Assembly: GCF_002135375.1 (NCBI RefSeq)
Contig: NZ_NEGH01000002.1
Location: forward strand, 62,001-126,000
From: Acinetobacter sp. ANC 4558
GTDB lineage: Bacteria; Pseudomonadota; Gammaproteobacteria; Pseudomonadales; Moraxellaceae
Length of the DNA: 64,000 nt
Direction: 5' to 3'
Shown: positions 1-8,499 of the stretch, piece after piece
Layout: each line of letters starts with the position of its first letter
Numbering within the stretch: position 1 is the stretch's first letter
Notes under the pieces: model-generated
The model's input: the letters and a program-made list of their open reading frames with translations, nothing else
Told to the model about the DNA's origin: nothing
Database searches by the model: none
Made by a program: the position numbers and the translations under genes

Positions 1-76
1 TTTGGCACCCAAAATAGAAGTATTCATTCAATTTCTAGCAAAAAAACTTGCTGTAAATACTACTTATTTAGAATAA
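1..76 (+). CDS. C-terminal end of a LysR-type transcriptional regulator (partial)
   Basis: An open frame enters from the left edge (codons begin at base 2) and ends with TAA at 74-76. The last 24 residues, reading LAPKIEVFIQFLAKKLA and then NTTYLE, look like the final helix of a LysR substrate-binding domain, where the pattern P-x-K-[IV]-[RE]-[VA]-F-[IV]-x-F-[LV] is common. Only this tail is visible, so the effector and target are unknown. The family call rests on this short motif alone. Confidence 0.55.
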   Translation, partial: LAPKIEVFIQFLAKKLAVNTTYLE

Positions 77-414
77 TTTTTTAATTGCTCAACCTGAAAA
101 TATATTTAAATTTCATGATTTAATAAAGTACATCCACAGAATACAAAGAATAAATCAATTAAAAATAAAGTACTTACAAATAAAACCGCAATTTAATCTT
201 AAAAAGACACTCACTGTGTGTATCTTTCTTTAAGTTTTAGACACGCCTCAAAATCTTATCAATTTCTTTTCATGCTCTAGCAAACAGGATCATTTTTAGT
301 ATAAGCTTTCTATCGCTAGTTTAAATTAACGATAAAAATTTCAGATATTTTTTTTATCTTTTTATAATTTTATCTCTTTATAATCAAATATATTTTTACG
401 AAAATGAGTAGAAT
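77..414. other. AT-rich intergenic region, no gene seen
   Basis: No credible coding frame on either strand between the LysR tail and the lipoprotein gene at 415. The stretch is very AT-rich with poly-T runs just before the lipoprotein start and probably holds that gene's promoter, but no single -35/-10 pair stands out. Confidence 0.5.
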
Positions 415-1098
415 ATGAATAAATTTAATTTATTACCTTTTTGTCTTATTTCAACATTATTCATAAGCAGTTGTGCTACAACAACATTGCTGAATAAGAG
501 TGAAAAAACCTATACTAAAAATGTTAAAACACTTTTAGTGCAAGACAATGTGCTTGCTTTTGGGAAACCATTACAAAGCCTTTCTGATTTATCTCAAGAT
601 AGCTTAGTCATTGCGGGTCAAAAAAATAGTTATGTTCTTACGAGTGGTGGCGATAAATTTGTTAAAGTCGTTACAGCACTGGATCCAAAATTTATACAAA
701 TTGAAAAAGAATTAACGTTTTATTCTGCGGATAATGATGGAAAATTCACAGGTGTTCTACCTTTGGAATACGTTAAACTTTCAGAAGATGTGAGCAAAAA
801 AGATCGTGAATTTTTTATTGAAAATGGTGCTAAAGAATGTACAAGCTCTAGTGATCAACGATTAAACTCTCAGCGTTTTTGTTTTACGATTCCATTGAAA
901 GGTTTAGTCTATCCGATCGTCACGAATCGCAATACTCTTAAGCCATTAAGTAAACCATATACCGTCAGTATTTACACAACTCGAGAAGAAAAATCTACAC
1001 CACAAAGGCAACCTGAAAAGCTATTCCTCTTCCCTTTTGCGGTTGCTTTTGATGTTGTTACTTTACCTTTCCAAGCAATCAGTAAGATCTTCGAATAG
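415..1098 (+). CDS. putative lipoprotein of unknown function
   Basis: 227 residues. The N-terminus is a lipoprotein signal: Lys at position 3, a hydrophobic core LLPFCLISTLF and a lipobox-like ISSC with Cys20 as the probable lipidated residue. The mature part has no domain I recognise. It is rich in beta-type segments, holds two Cys (about 142 and 156) and ends in a hydrophobic stretch LFLFPFAVAFDVVTLPF at about 203-219 that could be a membrane-associated helix. It stands alone, with a hairpin terminator about 40 bases downstream. Function is not inferable; envelope location is an inference from the signal sequence. Confidence 0.8.
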   Translation: MNKFNLLPFCLISTLFISSCATTTLLNKSEKTYTKNVKTLLVQDNVLAFGKPLQSLSDLSQDSLVIAGQKNSYVLTSGGDKFVKVVTALDPKFIQIEKELTFYSADNDGKFTGVLPLEYVKLSEDVSKKDREFFIENGAKECTSSSDQRLNSQRFCFTIPLKGLVYPIVTNRNTLKPLSKPYTVSIYTTREEKSTPQRQPEKLFLFPFAVAFDVVTLPFQAISKIFE

Positions 1099-1132
1099 TA
1101 GTACATCCGCTTTTATAAAAGCTCCTATCATA

Positions 1133-1166
1133 AAAAGCCCAATGGTTATCATCTAACACGGGCTTT
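1133..1166 (+). terminator. hairpin terminator after the lipoprotein gene
   Basis: AAAGCCC pairs with GGGCTTT across a 19-base loop, about 40 bases after the stop codon at 1098. Just upstream, 1109-1122 is a perfect 14-base palindrome (GCTTTTATAAAAGC). The loop is long and the U tract poor, so the call is moderate. Confidence 0.45.
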
Positions 1167-1379
1167 AACGATTGAAGCCATAAAAATTAATGATCGAAAA
1201 TCTAATTAATGAAAGTAAAGTATATTTTCTAGCTTTAATAGACAAATTTAATTTCTCTATCCACTAGAATCAGGATCTCTTGGCATTTCATGAAAGGTAC
1301 ACTATAAGATTTCTACTTATATTTACTGCCAAATGAATCATTGAACGATTACCAATGTTTTTAGTAATATTTTTAATAA

Positions 1380-1600
1380 CTTGCTACATTTAGACCATCG
1401 AGAAAATTATCTAAAATTAAATTGGAGAGGTCAAAGGCTTTAGATAAATCTCGCCAAAGACATTCTATATCAACGCGATAAAGAGTAACGTCAATAAATA
1501 ATCTTAAATTTTGTTTAAAATAAATATTAAAATCTTTGCAAATAGCGTCTTGCTTTTTCCAATGTTGATTTATCAGTATTAAATACTTCTTCCACTCAAC
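1380..1600 (-). pseudogene. decayed N-terminal fragment of an IS5-family transposase
   Basis: Read on the minus strand, a frame of about 70 codons gives KKYLILINQHWKKQD, then RLFIDVTLYRVDIECLWRDL followed by SKAFD, and stops at TAA. This matches the N-terminal part of IS5-type transposases, which have the pattern [LF]-I-[ED]-x(2)-L-[YW]-[RI]-x(4)-C-x-W-R-D-L-P-x-x-F followed by W-N-x-[IV]. The catalytic DDE region is absent, the frame has no obvious start codon, and no terminal inverted repeats or target duplication were found. It is a remnant of past insertion, not an active element. The match is from memory of the family. Confidence 0.5.
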
Positions 1601-1628
1601 TTAGATGGACCAACTTATCATCTCCCGA

Positions 1629-2291
1629 TCATGTCTCCACCGTTAATCCTGCAGCTTTCCATTCTGGGTAACCATCTTCTAAACGTCTTACCTTAAATCC
1701 TTTTTCCCGTAAAAATCGGATAGCTTCAACAGATAAAATACAATACGCCCCTCGGCAATAAGCGATAATTTCATGATGCTTTGGTAATTGAGATAATTTT
1801 GTTTGTAAATCTTTGAGTGGGATATTTAATGCTTTGGGTAAATGGCCAATACTAAATTCATGCTCAGGGCGAACATCTAATAAGGTGACATCATCATCTT
1901 GTAAACGTGATAACAATGCCTGTCTAGAAATCGGCTCTAAAGTATCTTGTGCATTAAAATAATCGTTCATTATTTTTTGAATCTCTGCCCAATTATTCTC
2001 ACCAACGATACCCAATGCCCGTAATAAAGTGACTACTTCATCCTGATTAGTCATGCTATATAAAATATATTTCCCTTTTCGCTCAGTCTGAACCAATTTA
2101 GCCCGACGTAGAATTTGTAAATGACGTGAAGTATTTGCAACAGATAAACCTGTTAAGATTGTTAATTCCTCAACTGAATGTTGCCCTTGTGCAAGATACT
2201 CCAAAATTTCGAGCCTATTTGCATGACCAATCGCTTGAGCAATTTCAGCGAGATGCTCATTAATTTGCTGTTTAACAGAACAACTATTCAT
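1629..2291 (-). CDS. ArsR-family regulator fused to a rhodanese domain
   Basis: 220 residues. Residues about 10-95 form an ArsR-type winged helix-turn-helix (recognition segment LSVANTSRHLQILRRAKLV). Residues about 115-215 form a rhodanese domain with the active-site loop CRGAYC (Cys179 the likely persulfide cysteine). The helix that binds metal in ArsR/SmtB proteins (ELCVCDL) reads VEELTILTG here and has no cysteines, so classical arsenic or cadmium sensing is unlikely. Proteins of this architecture are thought to respond to sulfur species or redox, which is inference here. It is divergent from the broken MFS gene at 2470, its probable target. The shared 178-base gap would hold both promoters. 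Confidence 0.9.
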   Translation of the reverse strand: MNSCSVKQQINEHLAEIAQAIGHANRLEILEYLAQGQHSVEELTILTGLSVANTSRHLQILRRAKLVQTERKGKYILYSMTNQDEVVTLLRALGIVGENNWAEIQKIMNDYFNAQDTLEPISRQALLSRLQDDDVTLLDVRPEHEFSIGHLPKALNIPLKDLQTKLSQLPKHHEIIAYCRGAYCILSVEAIRFLREKGFKVRRLEDGYPEWKAAGLTVET

Positions 2292-2469
2292 GCTTTCTCA
2301 CCTTTTTTAATCTCAAATTGTGTTATCTCAACATATTCTATCATTATCTTGATTGATTGAATCAAGTATTGACAAGTAATACACAACACCCGATTATTAT
2401 ATCATTCTCGATATTGATTGAATATTATTTTTTAATATTCAAAATCTGATTCCAAATCATGAGTTTTTT

Positions 2470-2982
2470 ATGTCCAATCGAATTATGTATCGGCAAGTTT
2501 ACTTACTTGCAGGCTCACAAGCTTTATTCCAAACTATTTCAGTGATGGTTATGACGATTGGAGGACTAGCTGGATCTTTACTTGCTAAACAACCTCAATA
2601 TGCAACGCTACCTATCGCAACGATGTTTTTAGGTACAGCCGTTACAATGTTTCCTGCCTCAATGTTAATGAGCAAATATGGTCGACGATTAGGGTTCATG
2701 TACGGTGCATTTCTTGGTGTCATTGGTGGTTCAATTGCTTCTTTCAGTTTATATTCTCACTCTTTATTTCTATTCGCTTTAGGAACTTTTTTTATTGGTG
2801 GTTTTCAATCATTTGCTCAATTTTATCGTTTTGCAGCCAGTGAGGTTGCTAATGATCAATTCCGCCCAAAAGCGATTTCATGGGTCATGGCTGGTGGTAT
2901 TGTTGCCGCACTTTTAGGACCTACGTTAGCACGTTTAGGTGGAAATTTATTTCAACTTGAATATCTTGGCACACCATTATGA
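2470..2982 (+). pseudogene. MFS transporter, N-terminal half (gene interrupted)
   Basis: 170 residues covering about the first five to six membrane helices of a major facilitator transporter, with the conserved loop MSKYGRRLGF between helices 2 and 3 (variant of G-x-x-x-D-R-x-G-R-R). The frame ends at TGA 2980-2982 near the start of helix 6. The other half lies in another frame from 2979. In family members the two halves are joined by helix 6 and a cytoplasmic loop, some 45-50 residues that are missing here. An internal deletion with frame change is the simplest reading. Alone this half is unlikely to be functional. It is divergent from the ArsR-rhodanese regulator. Confidence 0.7.
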
Positions 2983-3548
2983 CTCAACCTGCTTATTTTG
3001 TTGCACTTACCGTAGCAGCAACTGGTTATGGCATTATGATTTTAGGCATGACCGCCACACCAATTGCAATGAAACACTCACATTATGGATTAAACTCAAT
3101 TGCAACAGTCATTCAATTGCATGTATTAGGAATGTTTCTACCATCATTTTTTACGGGCTCATTAATTGCTCGTTTTGGTCAATTTAAAATTATGTTAGCG
3201 GGAATAACCTGCTTTTTTGGCTATATTATTATTGGGTTGTCTAATAATATCTACGCATTTTCTACAGCACTCATTTTACTTGGTATTGGATGGAATTTTC
3301 TCTTTATTACTGGTACCGCATTATTAACAACAACTTACAATAATTCTGAAAAATCCAAAGCACAAGCAATTAACGATATGTCTATTTTTGCTATTGGTCT
3401 TATTTGTTCATTTAGTGCTGCAGGATTGCTCAATTATTTGGGTTGGAAAAATATGAACCTATTATTAATCATTTGGTTAGTCGCTTTGACAAGCTTATTG
3501 GTTTGGTTTAATTTTAAAAAAAATAATAAACCTAGAGTAAATTATTGA
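2979..3548 (+). pseudogene. MFS transporter, C-terminal half (gene interrupted)
   Basis: 189 residues, opening with QPAYFVALTVAATGYGIMIL, which corresponds to helix 7 of the transporter started at 2470, and running through helices 8-12. Its ATG overlaps the stop of the upstream half as ATGA, which could permit translational coupling, but the junction lacks helix 6 and the central loop. Together the halves make 359 residues, about 40-50 short of what I expect for the family. I read it as one damaged gene; expression as two cooperating half-transporters is possible but less likely. Confidence 0.7.
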
Positions 3549-4069
3549 TCATGCCAATATATTGATCCTTCATTCAACCTAGAAGCACAAGACTTTCTCT
3601 TCTGATAATTCAGTAAAGAAAGTCATTTTCTTAGCAACAACCCATACTGTAAAAAATGGACAATACCAATTTTACGAAACAATAAACTTTTAGCTCAGTT
3701 ATCCATCTACCACCAGAGTCAGCAATACAATCACCATTGTCATAATATTTAGACTTACAATCTAAATTGACCCAATAATGTGTCATTGGAGATGGTTGCC
3801 TAAAATAGATTTAAACTCGTATAGGCGTTAAGGCACTGATGACAAATAATTCCATTCGATACTCCCCTACAAATAACCAATAAAGATATTTGTGGACACG
3901 CATTGTATGTAAAAATATAGTTGAAGAATATAAGTCGTAATCTGTTATAGTTAGCCCATAAGTAAGTGGGCTTTCTTATACCACCTACTCCAATCTAGAG
4001 AAAACGGGTACTCAAACGTATAATTCTCTAGTTTAAAAAATATTTAATCTGATATATCAATAGGCTACA
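3549..4069. other. intergenic region with a degenerate minus-strand frame
   Basis: No intact gene. On the minus strand between about 3860 and 3630, an interrupted frame reads MELFVISALTPIRV, a stop, then PMTHYWVNLDCKSKYYDNGD and SGGRWITELKV, ending at TAA. This looks like protein-coding sequence in decay, perhaps a small secreted protein; I do not recognise the family. Near the right end there is an inverted repeat CTAGAGAA (3995-4002) / TTCTCTAG (4024-4031), about 40 bases before the rluE start. Confidence 0.35.
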
Positions 4070-4855
4070 ATGAAAATTGTCATTCTTAACAAACCTTATG
4101 ACGTCCTTTCCCAATTTCGTCCAGATGAAAAGCATAAAACTATGGCTGATTTCATTGATGACCCAGATTTACGAATTGCTGGTCGATTGGATATGGATTC
4201 AGAAGGCTTAATGTTTTTGACGGATCATGGTGGTTTAAATCAATATATTACACATCCTGAAAATAAGAAATTTAAAACTTATTTAGCTCAAGTTGATGGA
4301 GATATCACAGAAGAAGCTTTAGAACAACTTCGCAAAGGTATTGAATTAAATGATGGTATAACCTTACCAGCGAAAGTTATTAAAGTTTCAGAACCAGAAT
4401 GGTTATGGGAACGCATTCCACCTGTGCGTTACCGTGCAACAGTCCCAACAACATGGATCGAAATTTCTATTTGTGAAGGACGTAATCGTCAAGTCCGCCG
4501 TATGACCGCAACTGTTGGTTTTCCTACTTTACGCCTCATTCGTACGCGTATAGGTTCTATTGATCTGGTTCAACTTGCACTACAACCAGGAGAAACCAAA
4601 GTCATTGAACCTTTGTTATATCCAGACTTTAAAGACCTACCGCCTGATCAACCCTACCGCTCACGCTCTTATATCAAAAAGCCAGGCGGAACAGGTGGTA
4701 AACCTATCCATAAAAAAGTAGATAAAGATGGAAAGCCAAAGAAAAAATCAGGAACACCACGTATCTGGCAAATGGATGATGCAGACAAGCCCCGTCGGAA
4801 AACAAATGGAACAACACGTCCAAATAGTAAAAGTCGTGGTCGACGTCCAAGGTAA
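4070..4855 (+). CDS. rluE: 23S rRNA pseudouridine synthase, RluE type
   Basis: 261 residues of the RsuA/RluB/RluE/RluF family, which isomerises a uridine in rRNA to pseudouridine. There is no N-terminal S4 domain, which fits RluE (U2457 of 23S rRNA in E. coli). The catalytic motif is GRLDMDSEGL with Asp41 the nucleophile, and the family motif EGRNRQVRRM sits near residue 138. After about residue 200 the protein has a long basic, Gly/Pro/Lys/Arg-rich tail not present in the shorter E. coli enzyme (about 217 residues), probably an RNA-binding extension. A strong terminator follows at once. Confidence 0.9.
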   Translation: MKIVILNKPYDVLSQFRPDEKHKTMADFIDDPDLRIAGRLDMDSEGLMFLTDHGGLNQYITHPENKKFKTYLAQVDGDITEEALEQLRKGIELNDGITLPAKVIKVSEPEWLWERIPPVRYRATVPTTWIEISICEGRNRQVRRMTATVGFPTLRLIRTRIGSIDLVQLALQPGETKVIEPLLYPDFKDLPPDQPYRSRSYIKKPGGTGGKPIHKKVDKDGKPKKKSGTPRIWQMDDADKPRRKTNGTTRPNSKSRGRRPR

Positions 4856-4870
4856 GTCACTTAAGTCAAT

Positions 4871-4896
4871 AAAAAGGATGCTTAGGCATCTTTTTT
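4871..4896 (+). terminator. intrinsic terminator after rluE
   Basis: GATGC (4877-4881), loop TTAG, GCATC (4886-4890), then six T; A-rich on the 5' side. It starts 16 bases after the rluE stop. Confidence 0.8.
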
Positions 4897-4983
4897 ATTA
4901 CATAATTCATATGAATTTCACATTTAATTTTGTTTTAATTTTAACCATAATGAAGGGATTATTTAATATCGTATAGGAAAATT

Positions 4984-5382
4984 ATGAAAAAAATTATTTT
5001 GGGTGCAATTACATCAGGATTAACAACGCTCAGCTTTGCACAAAATCCATTAAGTGTTCACGTTCTAAATTTAGAAACAGGCTTACCTTCTCAAAATATT
5101 GCTGTTGTTTTAGAAGCACAACAAGGCAGTCAATGGGTTAAACTGAATGAATTAAAAACGGACGTCGATGGTCGGATTAGCGATTTATACCCTAAAGATA
5201 CTAGCTTACAAAAAGGCGTATATAAAGTGACTTTTAAGACTGGTGAATGGTTTAAAACCCAAAATACACGTTCGTTTTTCCCTGAAGTTCCTGTTGTTTT
5301 TATTATTGATGGCAGCGTAGACCACTACCATATCCCTCTTTTATTAAGCCCATATGGTTATTCAACTTATCGTGGAAGCTAA
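4984..5382 (+). CDS. periplasmic hydroxyisourate hydrolase-like protein (transthyretin family)
   Basis: 132 residues. A signal peptide (MKKIILGAITSGLTTLSFAQ) precedes a transthyretin-like domain with the signature LSVHVLNLETGLP, the central DGRI and the C-terminal tetrapeptide YRGS that marks 5-hydroxyisourate hydrolases. Active-site residues are visible: His25-type His in SVHVL, Arg in DGRI, His in DHYHIPLLLSP. The enzyme converts 5-hydroxyisourate to OHCU in urate breakdown; secreted versions are known in proteobacteria. No urate oxidase, OHCU decarboxylase or xanthine dehydrogenase gene is nearby, so it is an orphan here. It stands between two terminators. Confidence 0.88.
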   Translation: MKKIILGAITSGLTTLSFAQNPLSVHVLNLETGLPSQNIAVVLEAQQGSQWVKLNELKTDVDGRISDLYPKDTSLQKGVYKVTFKTGEWFKTQNTRSFFPEVPVVFIIDGSVDHYHIPLLLSPYGYSTYRGS

Positions 5383-5537
5383 TTATTTATCTTTGTTTAT
5401 GTTCGGATGCATTATTTGCACCCATTTTTATTTCTATTCGATTAGATAATACATTTCAACAAAATTTAAGCGTTCAAAATAAATTTTCATCCCACACTCA
5501 TTACCCTCAATATAACGCTCTTTGCAATCTGTCATAA

Positions 5538-5567
5538 AATTACCCATCACATCAACTGATGGGTTTT
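5538..5567. terminator. bidirectional terminator between uraH-like gene and epmA
   Basis: ACCCATCA (5542-5549) pairs with TGATGGGT (5557-5564) over a 7-base loop. It has T on the plus side and AT-rich sequence on the minus side, lying between two convergent genes. Confidence 0.6.
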
Positions 5568-5583
5568 AAATATTCATTAAGAT

Positions 5584-6567
5584 TTAAGAAAGATGAGCTG
5601 GAAATGTCATCACTTTTTCTATTTGTATCTGCTCAGTTGCAATCATGAGCAAACGATCTATACCCAGTGCAATACCAGAACAATCTGGCATTTTAGGTAA
5701 GGCCGTTAATAAATATTCATCAACTGGCATAATATGCAAAGCTAACTTTTCCCGCTCGGCATTATCTGCCTCAAAACGTGATCTTAAAACCTCTGCATCA
5801 ATTAACTCATCATAGGCATTTGCCAGTTCTAAGCCCTCAATATAAAGCTCAAAACGTGCTGCAACAAGTTCACCATCTTCATCCATTTTTGTTTTCGCTA
5901 ACGATGCTAGCTCAGGCGGAAAATCAGTTAAAAATACGGGGGTATCAAAGCCTAAACTTGGTTCAACAAAATGAGAAAATAATAAATCGATATATCCTAA
6001 TCGATCATTTCCTAAATCTAAGTTTAAGCCAACACGCTGACAACATGCTTTTAATTCTGTTAACGTTGCTTGTAATGGATTTAATTCTAAACGATCAATA
6101 AAAGCATGTTTATAACTTAAAATGGTTGGTCTGATTTCACCAAATCTATGTTTGAGTGTCACATTCAACAAATCTGTCACTTCAAACATCAACGCTTTTA
6201 GGTTCATGTGTGGACGATACCATTCCAACATAGTAAATTCACTATTATGTTTACGTCCATGCTCATCATCACGAAATACTTTACAAATTTGATAAATTGC
6301 ACCACTGCCACTTGCCAATAAACGCTTCATCGCAAATTCTGGAGAAGTTTGTAAATAATGCGTTTGTTTCTGACCATTGACATGTCGTTGTGCTTGTATG
6401 GATGCCAAGTGAATATCAGTCACACCTGCTTGTGATAAAATTGGTGTTTCAACTTCAAGGACATCTCGTTCGTTAAAAAATTGACGAATTTGAGCATACA
6501 TTTTGGCACGTGCACGCATTGCCGCTAAATCACATGTTGGTTCAAATTGAATATTAGATAAACTCAT
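5584..6567 (-). CDS. epmA: elongation factor P beta-lysine ligase EpmA (PoxA/GenX)
   Basis: 327 residues from the ATG at 6567, which overlaps the pdxB stop as ATGA. A longer frame to 6594 exists but its first nine residues lie inside pdxB. The protein is a class II lysyl-tRNA synthetase catalytic core without the anticodon-binding domain. Motif 2 reads FRDDEHGRKHNSEFTMLEWY and motif 3 reads GIALGIDRLLMI, at the C-terminus. EpmA attaches (R)-beta-lysine to a lysine of elongation factor P, relieving stalling at proline runs. Neither efp nor epmB is in the window. The coupling to pdxB suggests co-transcription. Confidence 0.93.
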   Translation of the reverse strand: MSLSNIQFEPTCDLAAMRARAKMYAQIRQFFNERDVLEVETPILSQAGVTDIHLASIQAQRHVNGQKQTHYLQTSPEFAMKRLLASGSGAIYQICKVFRDDEHGRKHNSEFTMLEWYRPHMNLKALMFEVTDLLNVTLKHRFGEIRPTILSYKHAFIDRLELNPLQATLTELKACCQRVGLNLDLGNDRLGYIDLLFSHFVEPSLGFDTPVFLTDFPPELASLAKTKMDEDGELVAARFELYIEGLELANAYDELIDAEVLRSRFEADNAEREKLALHIMPVDEYLLTALPKMPDCSGIALGIDRLLMIATEQIQIEKVMTFPAHLS

Positions 6568-7631
6568 GCTTTTGGTCCTCCATGTGCAGCCCATTCACGA
6601 CGTAAAGGATAGTTTTTTCTCAAAGCATCAAAAGCTTGCTGATCTACTTTACCTTGCTCTAAGCAAGCTCTTAGATTTTCATCATCTCGTTGAATATCAT
6701 AAATTTTAAATAAATACTGCTGAAGTACTTGCTTCAACTCTGTATTTTTAAAAAATTGCGCACAAGGTGCTAACTGTGTTTCAAATTGTTTATTAATCGT
6801 ATAATTAAACCTTTGGCAAAAAGCCTCATAAATCATTTGTGTACCACGAGCCTTTCCTTCCAAACTATAACCTGCAATATGAGGTGTAACTAGCCGAATT
6901 AAACTCAATAATTCTTCTGAAATTTCAGGTTCATGTTCAAATACATCTAATACCACTGCACGAGATGTACAGCGAACATCTTCAATCAATGCCTTTTCTG
7001 ATACCACAGGACCTCGTGCAGAATTAATTAAAATTGTACTGGGTTTCATTTGCGCTAAGGCAGCTGTATCAATTAAATGATAAGTTGGGTGTTCGCCAAC
7101 CTGAGTTAAAGGAACATGAATTGAAATTGCATCTGAATTTTGCAGTAGATATTCTAAATCTACTTGTTTGACATGGTCTCTTTGAACAAATGGATCATAA
7201 GCAATCACATTCCAATTCAATAGTTTCGCCATACTTGCTAAACGTGAACCGACATTCCCTAATCCAATAATACCTAAAGTAAATTTTTCTTCTATCTCTA
7301 ATAAATCTTCGCGTAAAGAGAATAATGCTGTAATAACATATTCTGCTACAGCCTGAGCATTACAACCTGCGGCATTTGCCCAAACAATATTTTGTTGTTC
7401 GATTGCTTTAATATCTAAATGATCTGTTCCAATTGTTGCACTGCCAATAAATTTTAATTCTGTATTTTTAATAAGTTGATGATCAACTTGAGTCACGGAA
7501 CGAATTAATAATGCATCTGCATTTTTAACGTCATGCTGAGTTAAAGTACGTCCTGCATGATGGCTAATTTCACCAAATTCAGAAAAAAAATACTCTGTGA
7601 ATGCCAAATTTTCATCCGCAACGATATTCAT
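6564..7631 (-). CDS. pdxB: 4-phosphoerythronate dehydrogenase (vitamin B6 synthesis)
   Basis: 355 residues from ATG 7631 (MNIVADENLAF); a start four codons earlier is possible but the later one has GGA at a better distance. This is a D-2-hydroxyacid dehydrogenase with NAD-binding motif GIIGLGNVGSR, the catalytic-Arg motif INSARGPVV and the catalytic His in TPHIAGYSLEGKARG. It also has the C-terminal PdxB dimerisation region (about residues 285-355). It oxidises 4-phosphoerythronate in the DXP-dependent pyridoxal phosphate pathway. It is the first gene of a two-gene unit with epmA. Confidence 0.95.
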   Translation of the reverse strand: MNIVADENLAFTEYFFSEFGEISHHAGRTLTQHDVKNADALLIRSVTQVDHQLIKNTELKFIGSATIGTDHLDIKAIEQQNIVWANAAGCNAQAVAEYVITALFSLREDLLEIEEKFTLGIIGLGNVGSRLASMAKLLNWNVIAYDPFVQRDHVKQVDLEYLLQNSDAISIHVPLTQVGEHPTYHLIDTAALAQMKPSTILINSARGPVVSEKALIEDVRCTSRAVVLDVFEHEPEISEELLSLIRLVTPHIAGYSLEGKARGTQMIYEAFCQRFNYTINKQFETQLAPCAQFFKNTELKQVLQQYLFKIYDIQRDDENLRACLEQGKVDQQAFDALRKNYPLRREWAAHGGPKA

Positions 7632-7756
7632 AATACAATCCATTCAAATCTTGCCTTATGATAACGCTACAAACCTTAAATATAAATTATGCATTCAGTT
7701 TTATAGCCTTTTATTTTAAATCATGAATGCTTACCTTGTTTAAAATATAAGTTGAA

Positions 7757-8218
7757 TTATTCTATTATTTTTTTAAATTTCAAATTTGTAGGAATCATAT
7801 TTTTTTCTCCTTCAAACCCAATGATTCCACTAACAGTAGCATATGGCTCGACTTTACCTAATAACTCATAACCGACTAAACCTGCATTATATTCATTTCC
7901 ATATTGATCAATCAGTACAATTTGCTCCATCTGTAAAGTGAAAGGTTTGTGACCATTATTCTTCAGTACGATAAGAAAATAATATGCACCATCTTTTAGC
8001 TGATTTGTTTCATAAGCAATAATTTGCACCTCATTATTGATTAATTGATTACTAACTTGAAATTGTCCATTCACTTGTATTCCATTACTGCTTTCATGAA
8101 TTGAACGATCAATGTCATCATCTTTTAAATTATATTGTGCAGTATTTTTAGCACTTTCATGATCATAACAAGCAGAAAATATTAAAACTGATAGACTAGC
8201 AACTAATTTTAGTTTCAT
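7757..8218 (-). CDS. lipoprotein with a DUF4352-like immunoglobulin-type domain
   Basis: 153 residues from the ATG at 8218 (MKLKLVASL); four extra codons upstream are possible. The lipobox is VLIFSAC, cleaved before the Cys. After a polar linker, residues about 55-150 have the pattern of DUF4352/telokin-like domains: YYFLIVLKNNGHKPF, then a stretch about an added DQYGNEY, and a final GIIGFEGEK. Such domains usually serve as extracytoplasmic interaction modules; no function is assignable. It is a single gene, with 113 bases to pdxB. Confidence 0.75.
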   Translation of the reverse strand: MKLKLVASLSVLIFSACYDHESAKNTAQYNLKDDDIDRSIHESSNGIQVNGQFQVSNQLINNEVQIIAYETNQLKDGAYYFLIVLKNNGHKPFTLQMEQIVLIDQYGNEYNAGLVGYELLGKVEPYATVSGIIGFEGEKNMIPTNLKFKKIIE

Positions 8219-8499
8219 TGCTAAAACCATTATTATTCTTTAAACATGCTTCAGTTTTACTCAAATTCGCCTCATTTTAATTTTAATTTTGTATCATTTT
8301 ATTAACCAAAATAACAAATAAGTCACACATCCATACATTTTTTGATTTTTTATTTTATTTTTAATCGAAATATGTGATGATGTATATTTTTTATAAAGCT
8401 ATTTTTTCAAATATAATTATTTAAAATACAATCATCTGCTTCCAATGCATTCTTATTTTATTCATAAACTTTAATTTAAAATATTGTCTTCACTTTTCA

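Noticed and set aside
4728..4976. Plus-strand frame of 82 codons overlapping the rluE end
   Set aside because: It overlaps the rluE tail in another frame and runs through a strong terminator.
5778..6101. Plus-strand frame of 107 codons
   Set aside because: It is antisense to epmA, whose motifs are conserved in this stretch.
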